From the NCBI GenBank assembly GCA_036172665.1, contig CM069875.1, forward strand, positions 16,275,806-16,339,805: a stretch of 64,000 nucleotides of DNA. The letters run 5' to 3'. A model generated the notes under the pieces. That model ran no database searches, was not told the DNA's origin, and saw only the letters and a program-made list of their open reading frames with translations. Origin of the DNA: Prosopocoilus inquinatus (Eukaryota; Arthropoda; Insecta; Coleoptera; Lucanidae). Both the position numbers and the translations under genes were made by a program. Positions 39,302-54,200 of this stretch are shown piece after piece (the first letter of the stretch is position 1; each line of letters starts with the position of its first letter).

Positions 39302-42300
39302 TCGGACGCAGCAGAAGCTGGAAATAGTTTTAAACGAAACAACACGCATTAGCGTTGTTCCTGTGATGTATCTAAACGATCCTTACTTATCTAACATGTT
39401 ATTTGACGTTTGGATGGACTCCAGTAACTCTGATGTGAGATACGAAATTATCGGACGCAGCAGAAGCTGGAAATAGTTTTAAATGAAACAACACGCATTA
39501 GCGTTGTTCCTGTGATGTATCTAATCGATCCTTACTCATCTATCATGTTATTTGACGTTTCGATGGACTCTAGTAACTCTGATGTGAGATACGAAGTTTT
39601 TGGACGCAGCAGGAGCTGGAAATAGTTTTAAACGAAACAACACGTATTAGCGTTGTTCCTGTGATGTATCTAATCGATCCTTACTCATCTATCATGTTAT
39701 TTGACGTTTGGATGGACTCCAGTATCTCTGATGTGAGATACGATATTTTCGGACGCAGCAGAAGCTGGAAATAGTTTTAAACGAAACAACACGTATTAGC
39801 GTTGTTCCTGTGATGTATCTAATCGATCCTTACTCATCTATCATGTTATTTGACGTTTGAATGGACTCCATTAACTCTGATGTGAGATACAAAGTTCTCG
39901 GACGCAGCAGAAGCTGGAAATAGTTTTTAACGAAACAACACGTATTCGTCTTGTTCTTGTGATGTATCTAATCGATCCTTACTTATCTATCATGTTATTT
40001 GACGTTTGGGTGGACTCCAGTAACTCTGATGTGAGATACGACGTTTTCGGACGCAGCAGAAGCTGGAAATAGATTTAAATGAAACAACACGCTTTAGCGT
40101 TGTTCCTGTGATGTATCTAATCGATCCTTACTCATCTATCATGTTATTTGACGTTTCGATGGACTCTAGTAACTCCGATGTGAGATACGAAGTTTTTGGA
40201 CGCAGCAGGAGCTGGAAATAGTTTTGAACGAAACAACACGTATTAGCGTTGTTCCTGTGATGTATCTAATCGATCCTTACTTAGCGACTATGTTATTTGA
40301 CGTTTCGATGGACTCCAGTAACTCTAATGTGAGATACGAAATTTTCGGACGCAGCAGAAGCTGGAAATAGTTTTAAACGAAACAACACGCATTAGCGTTG
40401 TTCCTGTGATGTATCTAATCGATCCTTACTCATCTATCATGTTATTTGACGTTTGAATGGACTCCAGTAACTCTGATGTGAGATACAAAGTTCTCGGACG
40501 CAGCAGAAGCTGGAAATAGTTTTGAACGAAACAACACGTATTCGTCTTGTTCCTGTGATGTATCTAATCGATCCTTACTCATCTATCATGTTATTTGACG
40601 TTTGGATGACCTCCAGTAACTCTGATGTGAGATACGAAATTATCGGACGCAGCAGAAGCTGGAAATAGTTTTAAATGAAACAACACGCTTTAGCGTTGTT
40701 CCTGTGATGTATCTAATCGATCCTTACTCACCTATCATGTTATTTGACGTTTCGATGGACTCTAGTAACTCTGATGTGAGATACGAAATTTTCGGACGCA
40801 GCAGAAGCTGGAAATAGTTTTAAACGAAACAACACGCATTAGCGTTGTTCCTGTGATGTATCTAAACGATCCTTACTTATCTAACATGTTATTTGACGTT
40901 TGGATGGTCTTCAGTAAGTCTGATGTGAGATACGACGTTTTCGGACGCAGCAGAAGCTGGAAATAGTTTTAAACGAAACAACACGTATTAGCGTTGTTCC
41001 TGTGATGTATCTAATCGATCCTTACTCATCTATCATGTTATTTGACGTTTGGACGGACTCCAGTAACTCTGATGAGAGATACAAAGTTCTCGGACGCAGT
41101 AGAAGCTGGAAATAGTTTTGAACGAAACAACACGTATTAGCGTTGTTCCTGTGATGTATCTAAACGATCCTTACTTATCTAACATGTTATTTGACGTTTG
41201 GATGGACTCCAGTAAGTCTGATGTGAGATACAAAGTTTTTGTACGCAGCAGGAGCTGGAAATAGTTTTAAACGAAACAACACGTATTAGCGTTGTTCCTG
41301 TGCTGTATCTAATCGATCCTTACTCATCTATAATGTTATTTGGCGTTTCGATGGACTCCAGTAGCTCTGATGTGAGATACGACGTTTTCGGACGCAGCAG
41401 AAGCCGGAAATAGTTTTAAACGAAACAACACGCATTAGCGTTGTTCCTGTGATGTATCTAAACGATCCTTACTTATCTAACATGTTATTTGACGTTTGGA
41501 TGGACTCCAGTAACTTTGATGTGAGATACGAAATTATCGGACGCAGCAGAAGCTGGAAATAGTTTTAAACGAAACAACACGCATTAGCGTTGTTCCTGTG
41601 ATGTATCTAAACGATCCTTACTTATCTAACATGTTATTTGACGTTTGGATGGACTCCAGTAACTCTGATGTGAGATACGAAATTATCGGACGCAGCAGAA
41701 GCTGGAAATAGTTTTAAATGAAACAACACGCATTAGCGTTGTTCCTGTGATGTATCTAATCGATCCTTACTCATCTATCATGTTATTTGACGTTTCGATG
41801 GACTCTAGTAACTCTGATGTGAGATACGAAGTTTTTGGACGCAGCAGGAGCTGGAAATAGTTTTAAACGAAACAACACGTATTAGCGTTGTTCCTGTGAT
41901 GTATCTAATCGATCCTTACTCATCTATCATGTTATTTGACGTTTGGATGGACTCCAGTATCTCTGATGTGAGATACGATATTTTCGGACGCAGCAGAAGC
42001 TGGAAATAGTTTTAAACGAAACAACACGTATTAGCGTTGTTCCTGTGATGTATCTAATCGATCCTTACTCATCTATCATGTTATTTGACGTTTGAATGGA
42101 CTCCATTAACTCTGATGTGAGATACAAAGTTCTCGGACGCAGCAGAAGCTGGAAATAGTTTTTAACGAAACAACACGTATTCGTCTTGTTCTTGTGATGT
42201 ATCTAATCGATCCTTACTTATCTATCATGTTATTTGACGTTTGGGTGGACTCCAGTAACTCTGATGTGAGATACGACGTTTTCGGACGCAGCAGAAGCTG

Positions 42301-43805
42301 GAAATAGATTTAAATGAAACAACACGCTTTAGCGTTGTTTCTGTGATGTATCTAATCGATCCTTACTCATCTATCATGTTATTTGACGTTTCGATGGACT
42401 CTAGTAACTCCGATGTGAGATACGAAGTTTTTGGACGCAGCAGGAGCTGGAAATAGTTTTGAACGAAACAACACGTATTAGCGTTGTTCCTGTGATGTAT
42501 CTAATCGATCCTTACTTAGCGACTATGTTATTTGACGTTTCGATGGACTCCAGTAACTCTAATGTGAGATACGAAATTTTCGGACGCAGCAGAAGCTGGA
42601 AATAGTTTTAAACGAAACAACTCGCATTAGCGTTGTTCCTGTGATGTATCTAATCGATCCTTACTCATCTATCATGTTATTTGACGTTTGAATGGACTCC
42701 AGTAACTCTGATGTGAGATACAAAGTTCTCGGACGCAGCAGAAGCTGGAAATAGTTTTGAACGAAACAACACGTATTCGTCTTGTTCCTGTGATGTATCT
42801 AATCGATCCTTACTCATCTATCATGTTATTTGACGTTTGGATGACCTCCAGTAACTCTGATGTGAGATACGAAATTATCGGACGCAGCAGAAGCTGGAAA
42901 TAGTTTTAAATGAAACAACACGCTTTAGCGTTGTTCCTGTGATGTATCTAATCGATCCTTACTCACCTATCATGTTATTTGACGTTTCGATGGACTCTAG
43001 TAACTCTGATGTGAGATACGAAATTTTCGGACGCAGCAGAAGCTGGAAATAGTTTTAAACGAAACAACACGCATTAGCGTTGTTCCTGTGATGTATCTAA
43101 ACGATCCTTACTTATCTAACATGTTATTTGACGTTTGGATGGTCTTCAGTAAGTCTGATGTGAGATACGACGTTTTCGGACGCAGCAGAAGCTGGAAATA
43201 GTTTTAAACGAAACAACACGTATTAGCGTTGTTCCTGTGATGTATCTAATCGATCCTTACTCATCTATCATGTTATTTGACGTTTGGACGGACTCCAGTA
43301 ACTCTGATGAGAGATACAAAGTTCTCGGACGCAGTAGAAGCTGGAAATAGTTTTGAACGAAACAACACGTATTAGCGTTGTTCCTGTGATGTATCTAAAC
43401 GATCCTTACTTATCTAACATGTTATTTGACGTTTGGATGGACTCCAGTAAGTCTGATGTGAGATACAAAGTTTTTGTACGCAGCAGGAGCTGGAAATAGT
43501 TTTAAACGAAACAACACGTATTAGCGTTGTTCCTGTGCTGTATCTAATCGATCCTTACTCATCTATAATGTTATTTGGCGTTTCGATGGACTCCAGTAGC
43601 TCTGATGTGAGATACGACGTTTTCGGACGCAGCAGAAGCCGGAAATAGTTTTAAACGAAACAACACGCATTAGCGTTGTTCCTGTGATGTATCTAAACGA
43701 TCCTTACTTATCTAACATGTTATTTGACGTTTGGATGGACTCCAGTAACTTTGATGTGAGATACGAAATTATCGGACGCAGCAGAAGCTGGAAATAGTTT
43801 TAAAT
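39302..43805 (+). repeat. Tandem duplication of a 15-monomer block (2,235 bp x 2)
   Basis: Copy 1 is about 39,302-41,536 and copy 2 about 41,537-43,771, with the match running on to 43,805. The offset is exactly 15 x 149. Shared rare markers are GATATTTTCGG, CCATTAACTC, AGTTTTTAACG, TTTGGGTGGACTCC (40,005 and 42,240), AATAGATTTAAATG, GGTCTTCAGTAAG, TTTTTGTACGC and AAGCCGGAAATAG (41,401 and 43,636). Differences are few, for example GTTGTTTCTG near 42,336 and AACAACTCGC near 42,617 only in copy 2. The period equals that of the adjacent 2,233-bp duplication, but the monomer content differs. Confidence 0.92.
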
Positions 43806-44404
43806 GAAACAACACGCATTAGCGTTGTTCCTGTGATGTATCTAATCGATCCTTACTTATCTAACATGTTATTTGACGTTTGGATGGACTCCAGTAAGTC
43901 TGATGTGAGATACAAAGTTTTTGGACGCAGCAGGAGCTGGAAATAGTTTTAAACGAAACAACACGTATTAGCGTTGTTCCTGTGATGTATCTAATCGATC
44001 CTTACTTATCTAACATGTTGTTTGATGTTTGGATGGACTCCAGTAACTTTGATGTGAGATACGACATTTTCGGACGCAGCTGATGCTGGAAATAGTTTTA
44101 AACGAAACAACACGTATTAGCCTTGTTCCTGTGATGTATCTAATCGACCCTTACTCATCTATCATGTTATTTGACGTTTGAATGGACTCCAGTAACTCTG
44201 ATGTGAGATACAAAGTTCTCGGACGCAGCAGAAGCTGGAAATAGTTTTGAACGAAACAACACGTATTCGTCTTGTTCCTGTGATGTATCTAATCGATCCT
44301 TACTTATCTATCATGTTATTTGACGTTTGGATGGACTCCAGTAACTCTGATGTGAGATACGAAATTATCGGACGCAGCAGAAGCTGGAAATAGTTTTAAA
44401 TGAA

Positions 44405-45271
44405 ACAACACGCATTAGCGTTGTTCCTGTGATGTATCTAATCGATCCTTACTCATCTATCATGTTATTTGACGTTTGGATGACCTCCAGTAACTCTGAT
44501 GTGAGATACGAAATTATCGGACGCAGCAGAAGCTGGAAATAGTTTTAAATGAAACAACACGCATTAGCGTTGTTCCTGTGATGTATCTAATCGATCCTTA
44601 CTCATCTATCATGTTATTTGAAGTTTCGATGGACTCTAGTAACTCTGATGTGAGATACGAAGTTTTTGGACGCAGCAGGAGCTGGAAATAGTTTTAAACG
44701 AAACAACACGTATTAGCGTTGTTCCTGTGATGTATCTAATCGATCCTTACTCATCTATCATGTTATTTGACGTTTGGATGGACTCCAGTATCTCTGATGT
44801 GAGATACGATATTTTCGGACGCAGCTGAAGCTGGAAATAGTTTTAAACGAAACAACACGCATTAGCGTTGTTCCTGTGATGTATCTAATCGATCCTTACT
44901 CATCTATCATGTTATTTGACGTTTGGATGACCTCCAGTAACTCTGATGTGAGATACGAAATTATCGGACGCAGCAGAAGCTGGAAATAGTTTTAAATGAA
45001 ACAACACGCATTAGCGTTGTTCCTGTGATGTATCTAATCGATCCTTACTCATCTATCATGTTATTTGAAGTTTCGATGGACTCTAGTAACTCTGATGTGA
45101 GATACGAAGTTTTTGGACGCAGCAGGAGCTGGAAATAGTTTTAAACGAAACAACACGTATTAGCGTTGTTCCTGTGATGTATCTAATCGATCCTTACTCA
45201 TCTATCGTGTTATTTGACGTTTGGATGGACTCCAGTATCTCTGATGTGAGATACGATATTTTCGGACGCAG
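44405..45271 (+). repeat. Short tandem duplication of three monomers (447 bp x 2)
   Basis: The order (GATGACCTCC monomer, TTTGAAGTTTCGATGG monomer with CTCTAG, GTATCTC/GATATTTTCGG monomer) occurs twice at an offset of 447 bp. The AAGTTTC marker is at 44,621 and 45,068. The copies differ by CTATCGTG near 45,206 and by CAGCTGAAG near 44,823 against CAGCAGAAG. Confidence 0.85.
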
Positions 45272-46442
45272 CAGAAGCTGGAAATAGTTTTAAACGAAAC
45301 AACACGTATTAGCGTTGTTCCTGTGATGTATCTAATCGATCCTTACTCATCTATCATGTTATTTGACGTTTGAATGGACTCCAGTAACTCTGATGTGAGA
45401 TACAAAGTTCTCGGACGCAGCAGAAGCTGGAAATAGTTTTGAACGAAACAACACGTATTCGTCTTGTTCTTGTGATGTATCTAATCGATCCTTACTTATC
45501 TATCATGTTATTTGACGTTTGGATGGACTCCAGTAACTCTGATGTGAGATACGACGTTTTCGGACGCAGCAGAAGCTGGAAATAGTTTTAAATGAAACAA
45601 CACGCTTTAGCGTTGTTCCTGTGATGTATCTAATCGATCCTTACTCATCTATAATGTTATTTGGCGTTTCGATGGACTCCAGTAGCTCTGATGTGAGATA
45701 CGACGTTTTCGGACGCAGCAGAAGCCGGAAATAGTTTTAAACGAAACAACACGCATTAGCGTTGTTCCTGTGATGTATCTAAACGATCCTTACTTATCTA
45801 ACATGTTATTTGACGTTTGGATGGACTCCAGTAACTCTGATGTGAGATACGAAATTATCGGACGCAGCAGAAGCTGGAAATAGTTTTAAATGAAACAACA
45901 CGCATTAGCGTTGTTCCTGTGATGTATCTAATCGATCCTTACTTATCTAACATGTTATTTGACGTTTGGATGGACTCCAGTAAGTCTGATGTGAGATACA
46001 AAGTTTTTGGACGCAGCAGGAGCTGGAAATAGTTTTAAACGAAACAACACGTATTAGCGTTGTTCCTGTGATGTATCTAATCGATCCTTACTTATCTAAC
46101 ATATTTGATGTTTGGATGGACTCCAGTAACTTTGATGTGAGATAAGACGTTTTCGGACGCAGCTGATGCTGGAAATAGTTTTAAACGAAACAACACGTAT
46201 TAGCCTTGTTCCTGTGATGTATCTAATCGATCCTTACTCATCTATCATGTTATTTGACGTTTGAATGGACTCCAGTAACTCTGATGTGAGATACAAAGTT
46301 CTCGGACGCAGCAGAAGCTGGAAATAGTTTTGAACGAAACAACACGTATTCGTCTTGTTCCTGTGATGTATCTAATCGATCCTTACTTATCTATCATGTT
46401 ATTTGACGTTTGGATGGACTCCAGTAACTCTGATGTGAGATA
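44975..46442 (+). repeat. Interspersed duplication A, first copy (partner at 49,740)
   Basis: About 1,470 bp (ten monomers) match 49,740-51,207 at a constant offset of 4,765 bp. Shared markers are the CGCTTTAGCG monomer followed by CTATAATG and TTTGGCG, AAGCCGGAAATAG, and a 3-bp deletion that turns ACATGTTATTTG into ACATATTTG (46,100 and 50,865). The copies are separated by about 3.3 kb of other class orders, so this is not a simple tandem pair. Confidence 0.82.
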
Positions 46443-49400
46443 CGAAATTATCGGACGCAGCAGAAGCTGGAAATAGTTTTAAATGAAACAACACGCATTA
46501 GCGTTGTTCCTGTGATGTATCTAATCGATCCTTACTCATCTATCATGTTATTTGACGTTTGGATGGACTCCAGTAACTCTGAAGTGAGATACGAAGTTCT
46601 CGGACGCAGCTGAAGCTGGAAATAGTTTTAAACGAAACAACACGCATTAGCGTTGTTCCTGTGATGTATCTAATCGATCCTTACTCATCTATCATGTTAT
46701 TTGACGTTTGGATGACCTCCAGTAACTCTGATGTGAGATACGAAATTATCGGACGCAGCAGAAGCTGGAAATAGTTTTAAATGAAACAACACGCATTAGC
46801 GTTGTTCCTGTGATGTATCTAATCGATCCTTACTCATCTATCATGTTATTTGACGTTTCGATGGACTCTAGTAACTCTGATGTGAGATACGAAGTTTTTG
46901 GACGCAGCAGGAGCTGGAAATAGTTTTAAACGAAACAACACGTATTAGCGTTGTTCCTGTGATGTATCTAATCGATCCTTACTCATCTATCATGTTATTT
47001 GACGTTTGGATGGACTCCAGTATCTCTGATGTGAGATACGATATTTTCGGACGCAGCAGAAGCTGGAAATAGTTTTAAACGAAACAACACGTATTAGCGT
47101 TGTTCCTGTGATGTATCTAATCGATCCTTACTCATCTATCATGTTATTTGACGTTTGAATGGACTCCAGTAATTCTGATGTGAGATACAAAGTTCTCGGA
47201 CGCAGCAGAAGCTGGAAATAGTTTTGAACGAAACAACACGTATTCGTCTTGTTCTTGTGATGTATCTAATCGATCCTTACTTATCTATCATGTTATTTGA
47301 AGTTTGGATGGACTCCAGTAACTCTGATGTGAGATACGACGTTTTCGGACGCAGCAGAAGCTGGAAATAGTTTTAAATGAAACAACACGCTTTAGCGTTG
47401 TTCCTGTGATGTATCTAATCGATCCTTACTCATCTATCATGTTATTTGACGTTTCGATGGACCCTAGTAACTCCGATGTGAGATACGAAGTTTTTGGACG
47501 CAGCAGGAGCTGGAAATAGTTTTTAACGAAACAACACGTATTAGCGTTGTTCCTGTGATGTATCTAATCGATCCTTACTTAGCGACTATGTTATTTGACG
47601 TTTCGATGGACTCCAGTAACTCTAATGTGAGATACGAAATTTTCGGACGCAGCAGAAGCTGGAAATAGTTTTAAACGAAACAACACGCATTAGCGTTGTT
47701 CCTGTGATGTATCTAAACGATCCTTACTTATCTAACATGTTATTTGACGTTTGGATGGACTCCAGTAAGTCGGATGTGAGATACGAAGTTTTTGTACGCA
47801 GCAGGAGCTGGAAATAGTTTTAAACGAAACAACACGTATTAGCGTTGTTCCTGTGCTGTATCTAATCGATCCTTACTCATCTATCATGTTATTTGGCGTT
47901 TCGATGGACTCCAGTAGCTCTGATGTGAGATACGACGTTTTCGGACGCAGCAGAAGCTGGAAATAGTTTTAAACGAAACAACACGCATTAGCGTTGTTCC
48001 TGTGATGTATCTAATCGATCCTTACTCATCTATCATGTTATTTGACGTTTGAATGGACTCCAGTAACTCTGATGTGAGATACAAAGTTCTCGGACGCAGC
48101 AGAAGCTGGAAATAGTTTTGAACGAAACAACACGTATTCGTCTTGTTCCTGTGATGTATCTAATCGATCCTTACTCATCTATCATGTTATTTGACGTTTC
48201 GATGGACTCTAGTAACTCTGATGTGAGATATGAAATTTTCGGACGCAGCAGAAGCTGGAAATAGTTTTAAACGAAACAACACGCATTAGCGTTGTTCCTG
48301 TGATGTATCTAAACGATCCTTACTTATCTAACATGTTATTTGCCGTTTGGATGGTCTCCAGTAAGTCTGATGTGAGATACGACGTTTTCGGACGCAGCAG
48401 AAGCTGGAAATAGTTTTAAACGAAACAACACGTATTAGCGTTGTTCCTGTGATGTATCTAATCGATCCTTACTCATCTATCATGTTATTTGGCGTTTCGA
48501 TGGACTCCAGTAACTTTGATGTGAGATACGAAATTTTCGGACGCAGCAGAAGCTGGAAATAGTTTTAAACGAAACAACACGCATTAGCGTTGTTCCTGTG
48601 ATGTATCTAATCGATCCTTACTCAACTATCATGTTATTTGGCGTTTCGATGGACTCCAGTAACTCTGATGAGAGATACAAAGTTCTCGGACGCAGTAGAA
48701 GCTGGAAATAGTTTTGAACGAAACAACACGTATTAGCGTTGTTCCTGTGATGTATCTAAACGATCCTTACTTATCTAACATGTTATTTGACGTTTGGATG
48801 GACTCCAGTAAGTCTGATGTGAGATACAAAGTTTTTGGACGCAGCAGGAGCTGGAAATAGTTTTAAACGAAACAACACGTATTAGCGTTGTTCCTGTGCT
48901 GTATCTAATCGATCCTAACTCATCTATAATGTTATTTGGCGTTTCGATGGACTCCAGTAGCTCTGATGTGAGATACGACGTTTTCGGACGCAGCAGAAGC
49001 CGGAAATAGTTTTAAACGAAACAACACGCATTAGCGTTGTTCCTGTGATGTATCTAAACGATCCTTACTTATCTAACATGTTATTTGACGTTTGGATGGA
49101 CTCCAGTAAGTCTGATGTGAGATACAAAGTTTTTGGACGCAGCAGGAGCTGGAAATAGTTTTAAACGAAACAACACGTATTAGCGTTGTTCCTGTGATGT
49201 ATCTAATCGATCCTTACTTATCTAACATGTTATTTGATGTTTGGATGGACTCCAGTAACTTTGATGTGAGATACGACGTTTTCGGACGCAGCTGATGCTG
49301 GAAATAGTTTTAAACGAAACAACACGTATTAGCCTTGTTCCTGTGATGTATCTAATCGACCCTTACTCATCTATCATGTTATTTGATGTTTGAATGGACT

Positions 49401-49739
49401 CCAGTAACTCTGATGTGAGATACAAAGTTCTCGGACGCAGCAGAAGCTGGAAATAGTTTTGAACGAAACAACACGTATTCGTCTTGTTCCTGTGATGTAT
49501 CTAATCGATCCTTACTTATCTATCATGTTATTTGACGTTTGGATGGACTCCAGTAACTCTGATGTGAGATACGAAATTATCGGACGCAGCAGAAGCTGGA
49601 AATAGTTTTAAATGAAACAACACGCATTAGCGTTGTTCCTGTGATGTATCTAATCGATCCTTACTCATCTATCATGTTATTTGACGTTTGGATGGACTCC
49701 AGTAACTCTGAAGTGAGATACGAAGTTCTCGGAGGCAGC

Positions 49740-51207
49740 TGAAGCTGGAAATAGTTTTAAATGAAACAACACGCATTAGCGTTGTTCCTGTGATGTATCT
49801 AATCGATCCTTACTCATCTATCATGTTATTTGACGTTTCGATGGACTCTAGTAACTCTGATGTGAGATACGAAGTTTTTGGACGCAGCAGGAGCTGGAAA
49901 TAGTTTTAAACGAAACAACACGTATTAGCGTTGTTCCTGTGATGTATCTAATCGATCCTTACTCATCTATCATGTTATTTGACGTTTGGATGGACTCCAG
50001 TATCTCTGATGTGAGATACGATATTTTCGGACGCAGCAGAAGCTGGAAATAGTTTTAAACGAAACAACACGTATTAGCGTTGTTCCTGTGATGTATCTAA
50101 TCTATCCTTACTCATCTATCATGTTATTTGACGTTTGAATGGACTCCAGTAACTCTGATGTGAGATACAAAGTTCTCGGACGCAGCAGAAGCTGGAAATA
50201 GTTTTGAACGAAACAACACGTATTCGTCTTGTTCTTGTGATGTATCTAATCGATCCTTACTTATCTATCATGTTATTTGACGTTTGGATGGACTCCAGTA
50301 ACTCTGATGTGAGATACGACGTTTTCGGACGCAGCAGAAGCTGGAAATAGTTTTAAATGAAACAACACGCTTTAGCGTTGTTCCTGTGATGTATCTAATC
50401 GATCCTTACTCATCTATAATGTTATTTGGCGTTTCGATGGACTCCAGTAGCTCTGATGTGAGATACGACGTTTTCGGACGCAGCAGAAGCCGGAAATAGT
50501 TTTAAACGAAACAACACGCATTAGCGTTGTTCCTGTGATGTATCTAAACGATCCTTACTTATCTAACATGTTATTTGACGTTTGGATGGACTCCAGTAAC
50601 TCTGATGTGAGATACGAAATTATCGGACGCAGCAGAAGCTGGAAATAGTTTTAAATGAAACAACACGCATTAGCGTTGTTCCTGTGATGTATCTAATCGA
50701 TCCTTACTTATCTAACATGTTATTTGACGTTTGGATGGACTCCAGTAAGTCTGATGTGAGATACAAAGTTTTTGGACGCAGCAGGAGCTGGAAATAGTTT
50801 TAAACGAAACAACACGTATTAGCGTTGTTCCTGTGATGTATCTAATCGATCCTTACTTATCTAACATATTTGATGTTTGGATGGACTCCAGTAACTTTGA
50901 TGTGAGATACGACGTTTTCGGACGCAGCTGACGCTGGAAATAGTTTTAAACGAAACAACACGTATTAGCCTTGTTCCTGTGATGTATCTAATCGACCCTT
51001 ACTCATCTATCATGTTATTTGACGTTTGAATGGACTCCAGTAACTCTGATGTGAGATACAAAGTTCTCGGACGCAGCAGAAGCTGGAAATAGTTTTGAAC
51101 GAAACAACACGTATTCGTCTTGTTCTTGTGATGTATCTAATCGATCCTTACTTATCTATCATGTTATTTGACGTTTGGATGGACTCCAGTAACTCTGATG
51201 TGAGATA
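49740..51207 (+). repeat. Interspersed duplication A, second copy
   Basis: This is the partner of 44,975-46,442. It differs by CTAATCTATCC near 50,100, CTGACGCTGG near 50,929 and CTAATCGACCC near 50,993. Its first part then became the start of the 2,380-bp tandem duplication, so the 3-bp deletion is seen a third time at 53,245. Confidence 0.82.
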
Positions 51208-54200
51208 CGACGTTTTCGGACGCAGCAGAAGCTGGAAATAGTTTTAAATGAAACAACACGCTTTAGCGTTGTTCCTGTGATGTATCTAATCGATCCTTAC
51301 TCATCTATAATGTTATTTGGCGTTTCGATGGACTCCAGTAGCTCTGATGTGAGATACGACGTTTTCGGACGCAGCAGAAGCTGGAAATAGTTTTAAACGA
51401 AACAACACGCATTAGCGTTGTTCCTGTGATGTATCTAAACGATCCTTACTTATCTAACATGTTATTTGACGTTTGGATGGACTCCAGTAACTCTGATGTG
51501 AGATACGAAATTATCGGACGCAGCAGAAGCTGGAAATAGTTTTAAATGAAACAGCACGCATTAGCGTTGTTCCTGTGATGTATCTAATCGATCCTTACTT
51601 ATCTAACATGTTATTTGACGTTTGGATGGACTCCAGTAAGTCTGATGTGAGATACAAAGTTTTGGGACGCAGCAGGAGCTGGAAATAGTTTTAAACGAAA
51701 CAACACGTATTAGCGTTGTTCCTGTGATGTATCTAATCGATCCTTACTTATCTAACATGTTATTTGATGTTTGGATGGACTCCAGTAACTTTGATGTGAG
51801 ATACGACGTTTTCGGACGCAGATGATGCTGGAAATAGTTTTAAACGAAACAACACGTATTAGCCTTGTTCCTGTGATGTATCTAATCGATCCTTACTCAT
51901 CTATCATGTTATTTGACGTTTGAATGGACTCCAGTAACTCTGAGTGAGATACAAAGTTCTCGGACGCAGCAGAAGCTGGAAATAGTTTTGAACGAAACAA
52001 CACGTATTCGTCTTGTTCCTGTGATGTATCTAATCGATCCTTACTTATCTATCATGTTATTTGACGTTTGGATGGACTCCAGTAACTCTGATGTGAAATA
52101 CGAAATTATCGGACGCAGCAGAAGCTGGAAATAGTTTTAAATGAAACAACACGCATTAGCGTTGTTCCTGTGATGTATCTAATCGATCCTTACTCATCTA
52201 TCATGTTATTTGACGTTTGGATGGACTCCAGTAACTCTGAAGTGAGATACGAAGTTCTCGGACGCAGCTGAAGCTGGAAATAGTTTTAAACGAAACAACA
52301 CGCTTTAGCGTTGTTCCTGTGATGTATCTAATCGATCCTTACTCATCTATCATGTTATTTGACGTTTGGATGACCTCCAGTATCTCTGATGTGAGATACG
52401 ATATTTTCGGACGCAGCAGAAGCTGGAAATAGTTTTAAACGAAACAACACGTATTAGCGTTGTTCCTGTGATGTATCTAATCTATCCTTACTCATCTATC
52501 ATGTTATTTGACGTTTGAATGGACTCCAGTAACTCTGATGTGAGATACAAAGTTCTCGGACGCAGCAGAAGCTGGAAATAGTTTTGAACGAAACAACACG
52601 TATTCGTCTTGTTCTTGTGATGTATCTAATCGATCCTTACTTATCTATCATGTTATTTGACGTTTGGATGGACTCCAGTAACTCTGATGTGAGATACGAC
52701 GTTTTCGGACGCAGCAGAAGCTGGAAATAGTTTTAAATGAAACAACACGCTTTAGCGTTGTTCCTGTGATGTATCTAATCGATCCTTACTCATCTATAAT
52801 GTTATTTGGCGTTTCGATGGACTCCAGTAGCTCTGATGTGAGATACGACGTTTTCGGACGCAGCAGAAGCCGGAAATAGTTTTAAACGAAACAACACGCA
52901 TTAGCGTTGTTCCTGTGATGTATCTAAACGATCCTTACTTATCTAACATGTTATTTGACGTTTGGATGGACTCCAGTAACTCTGATGTGAGATACGAAAT
53001 TATCGGACGCAGCAGAAGCTGGAAATAGTTTTAAATGAAACAACACGCATTAGCGTTGTTCCTGTGATGTATCTAATCGATCCTTACTTATCTAACATGT
53101 TATTTGACGTTTGGATGGACTCCAGTAAGTCTGATGTGAGATACAAAGTTTTTGGACGCAGCAGGAGCTGGAAATAGTTTTAAACGAAACAACACGTATT
53201 AGCGTTGTTCCTGTGATGTATCTAATCGATCCTTACTTATCTAACATATTTGATGTTTGGATGGACTCCAGTAACTTTGATGTGAGATACGACGTTTTCG
53301 GACGCAGCTGATGCTGGAAATAGTTTTAAACGAAACAACACGTATTAGCCTTGTTCCTGTGATGTATCTAATCGACCCTTACTCATCTATCATGTTATTT
53401 GACGTTTGAATGGACTCCAGTAACTCTGATGTGAGATACAAAGTTCTCGGACGCAGCAGAAGCTGGAAATAGTTTTGAACGAAACAACACGTATTCGTCT
53501 TGTTCTTGTGATGTATCTAATCGATCCTTACTTATCTATCATGTTATTTGACGTTTGGATGGACTCCAGTAACTCTGATGTGAGATACGACGTTTTCGGA
53601 CGCAGCAGAAGCTGGAAATAGTTTTAAATGAAACAACACGCTTTAGCGTTGTTCCTGTGATGTATCTAATCGATCCTTACTCATCTATAATGTTATTTGG
53701 CGTTTCGATGGACTCCAGTAGCTCTGATGTGAGATACGACGTTTTCGGACGCAGCAGAAGCTGGAAATAGTTTTAAACGAAACAACACGCATTAGCGTTG
53801 TTCCTGTGATGTATCTAAACGATCCTTACTTATCTAACATGTTATTTGACGTTTGGATGGACTCCAGTAACTCTGATGTGAGATACGAAATTATCGGACG
53901 CAGCAGAAGCTGGAAATAGTTTTAAATGAAACAGCACGCATTAGCGTTGTTCCTGTGATGTATCTAATCGATCCTTACTTATCTAACATGTTATTTGACG
54001 TTTGGATGGACTCCAGTAAGTCTGATGTGAGATACAAAGTTTTGGGACGCAGCAGGAGCTGGAAATAGTTTTAAACGAAACAACACGTATTAGCGTTGTT
54101 CCTGTGATGTATCTAATCGATCCTTACTTATCTAACATGTTATTTGATGTTTGGATGGACTCCAGTAACTTTGATGTGAGATACGACGTTTTCGGACGCA

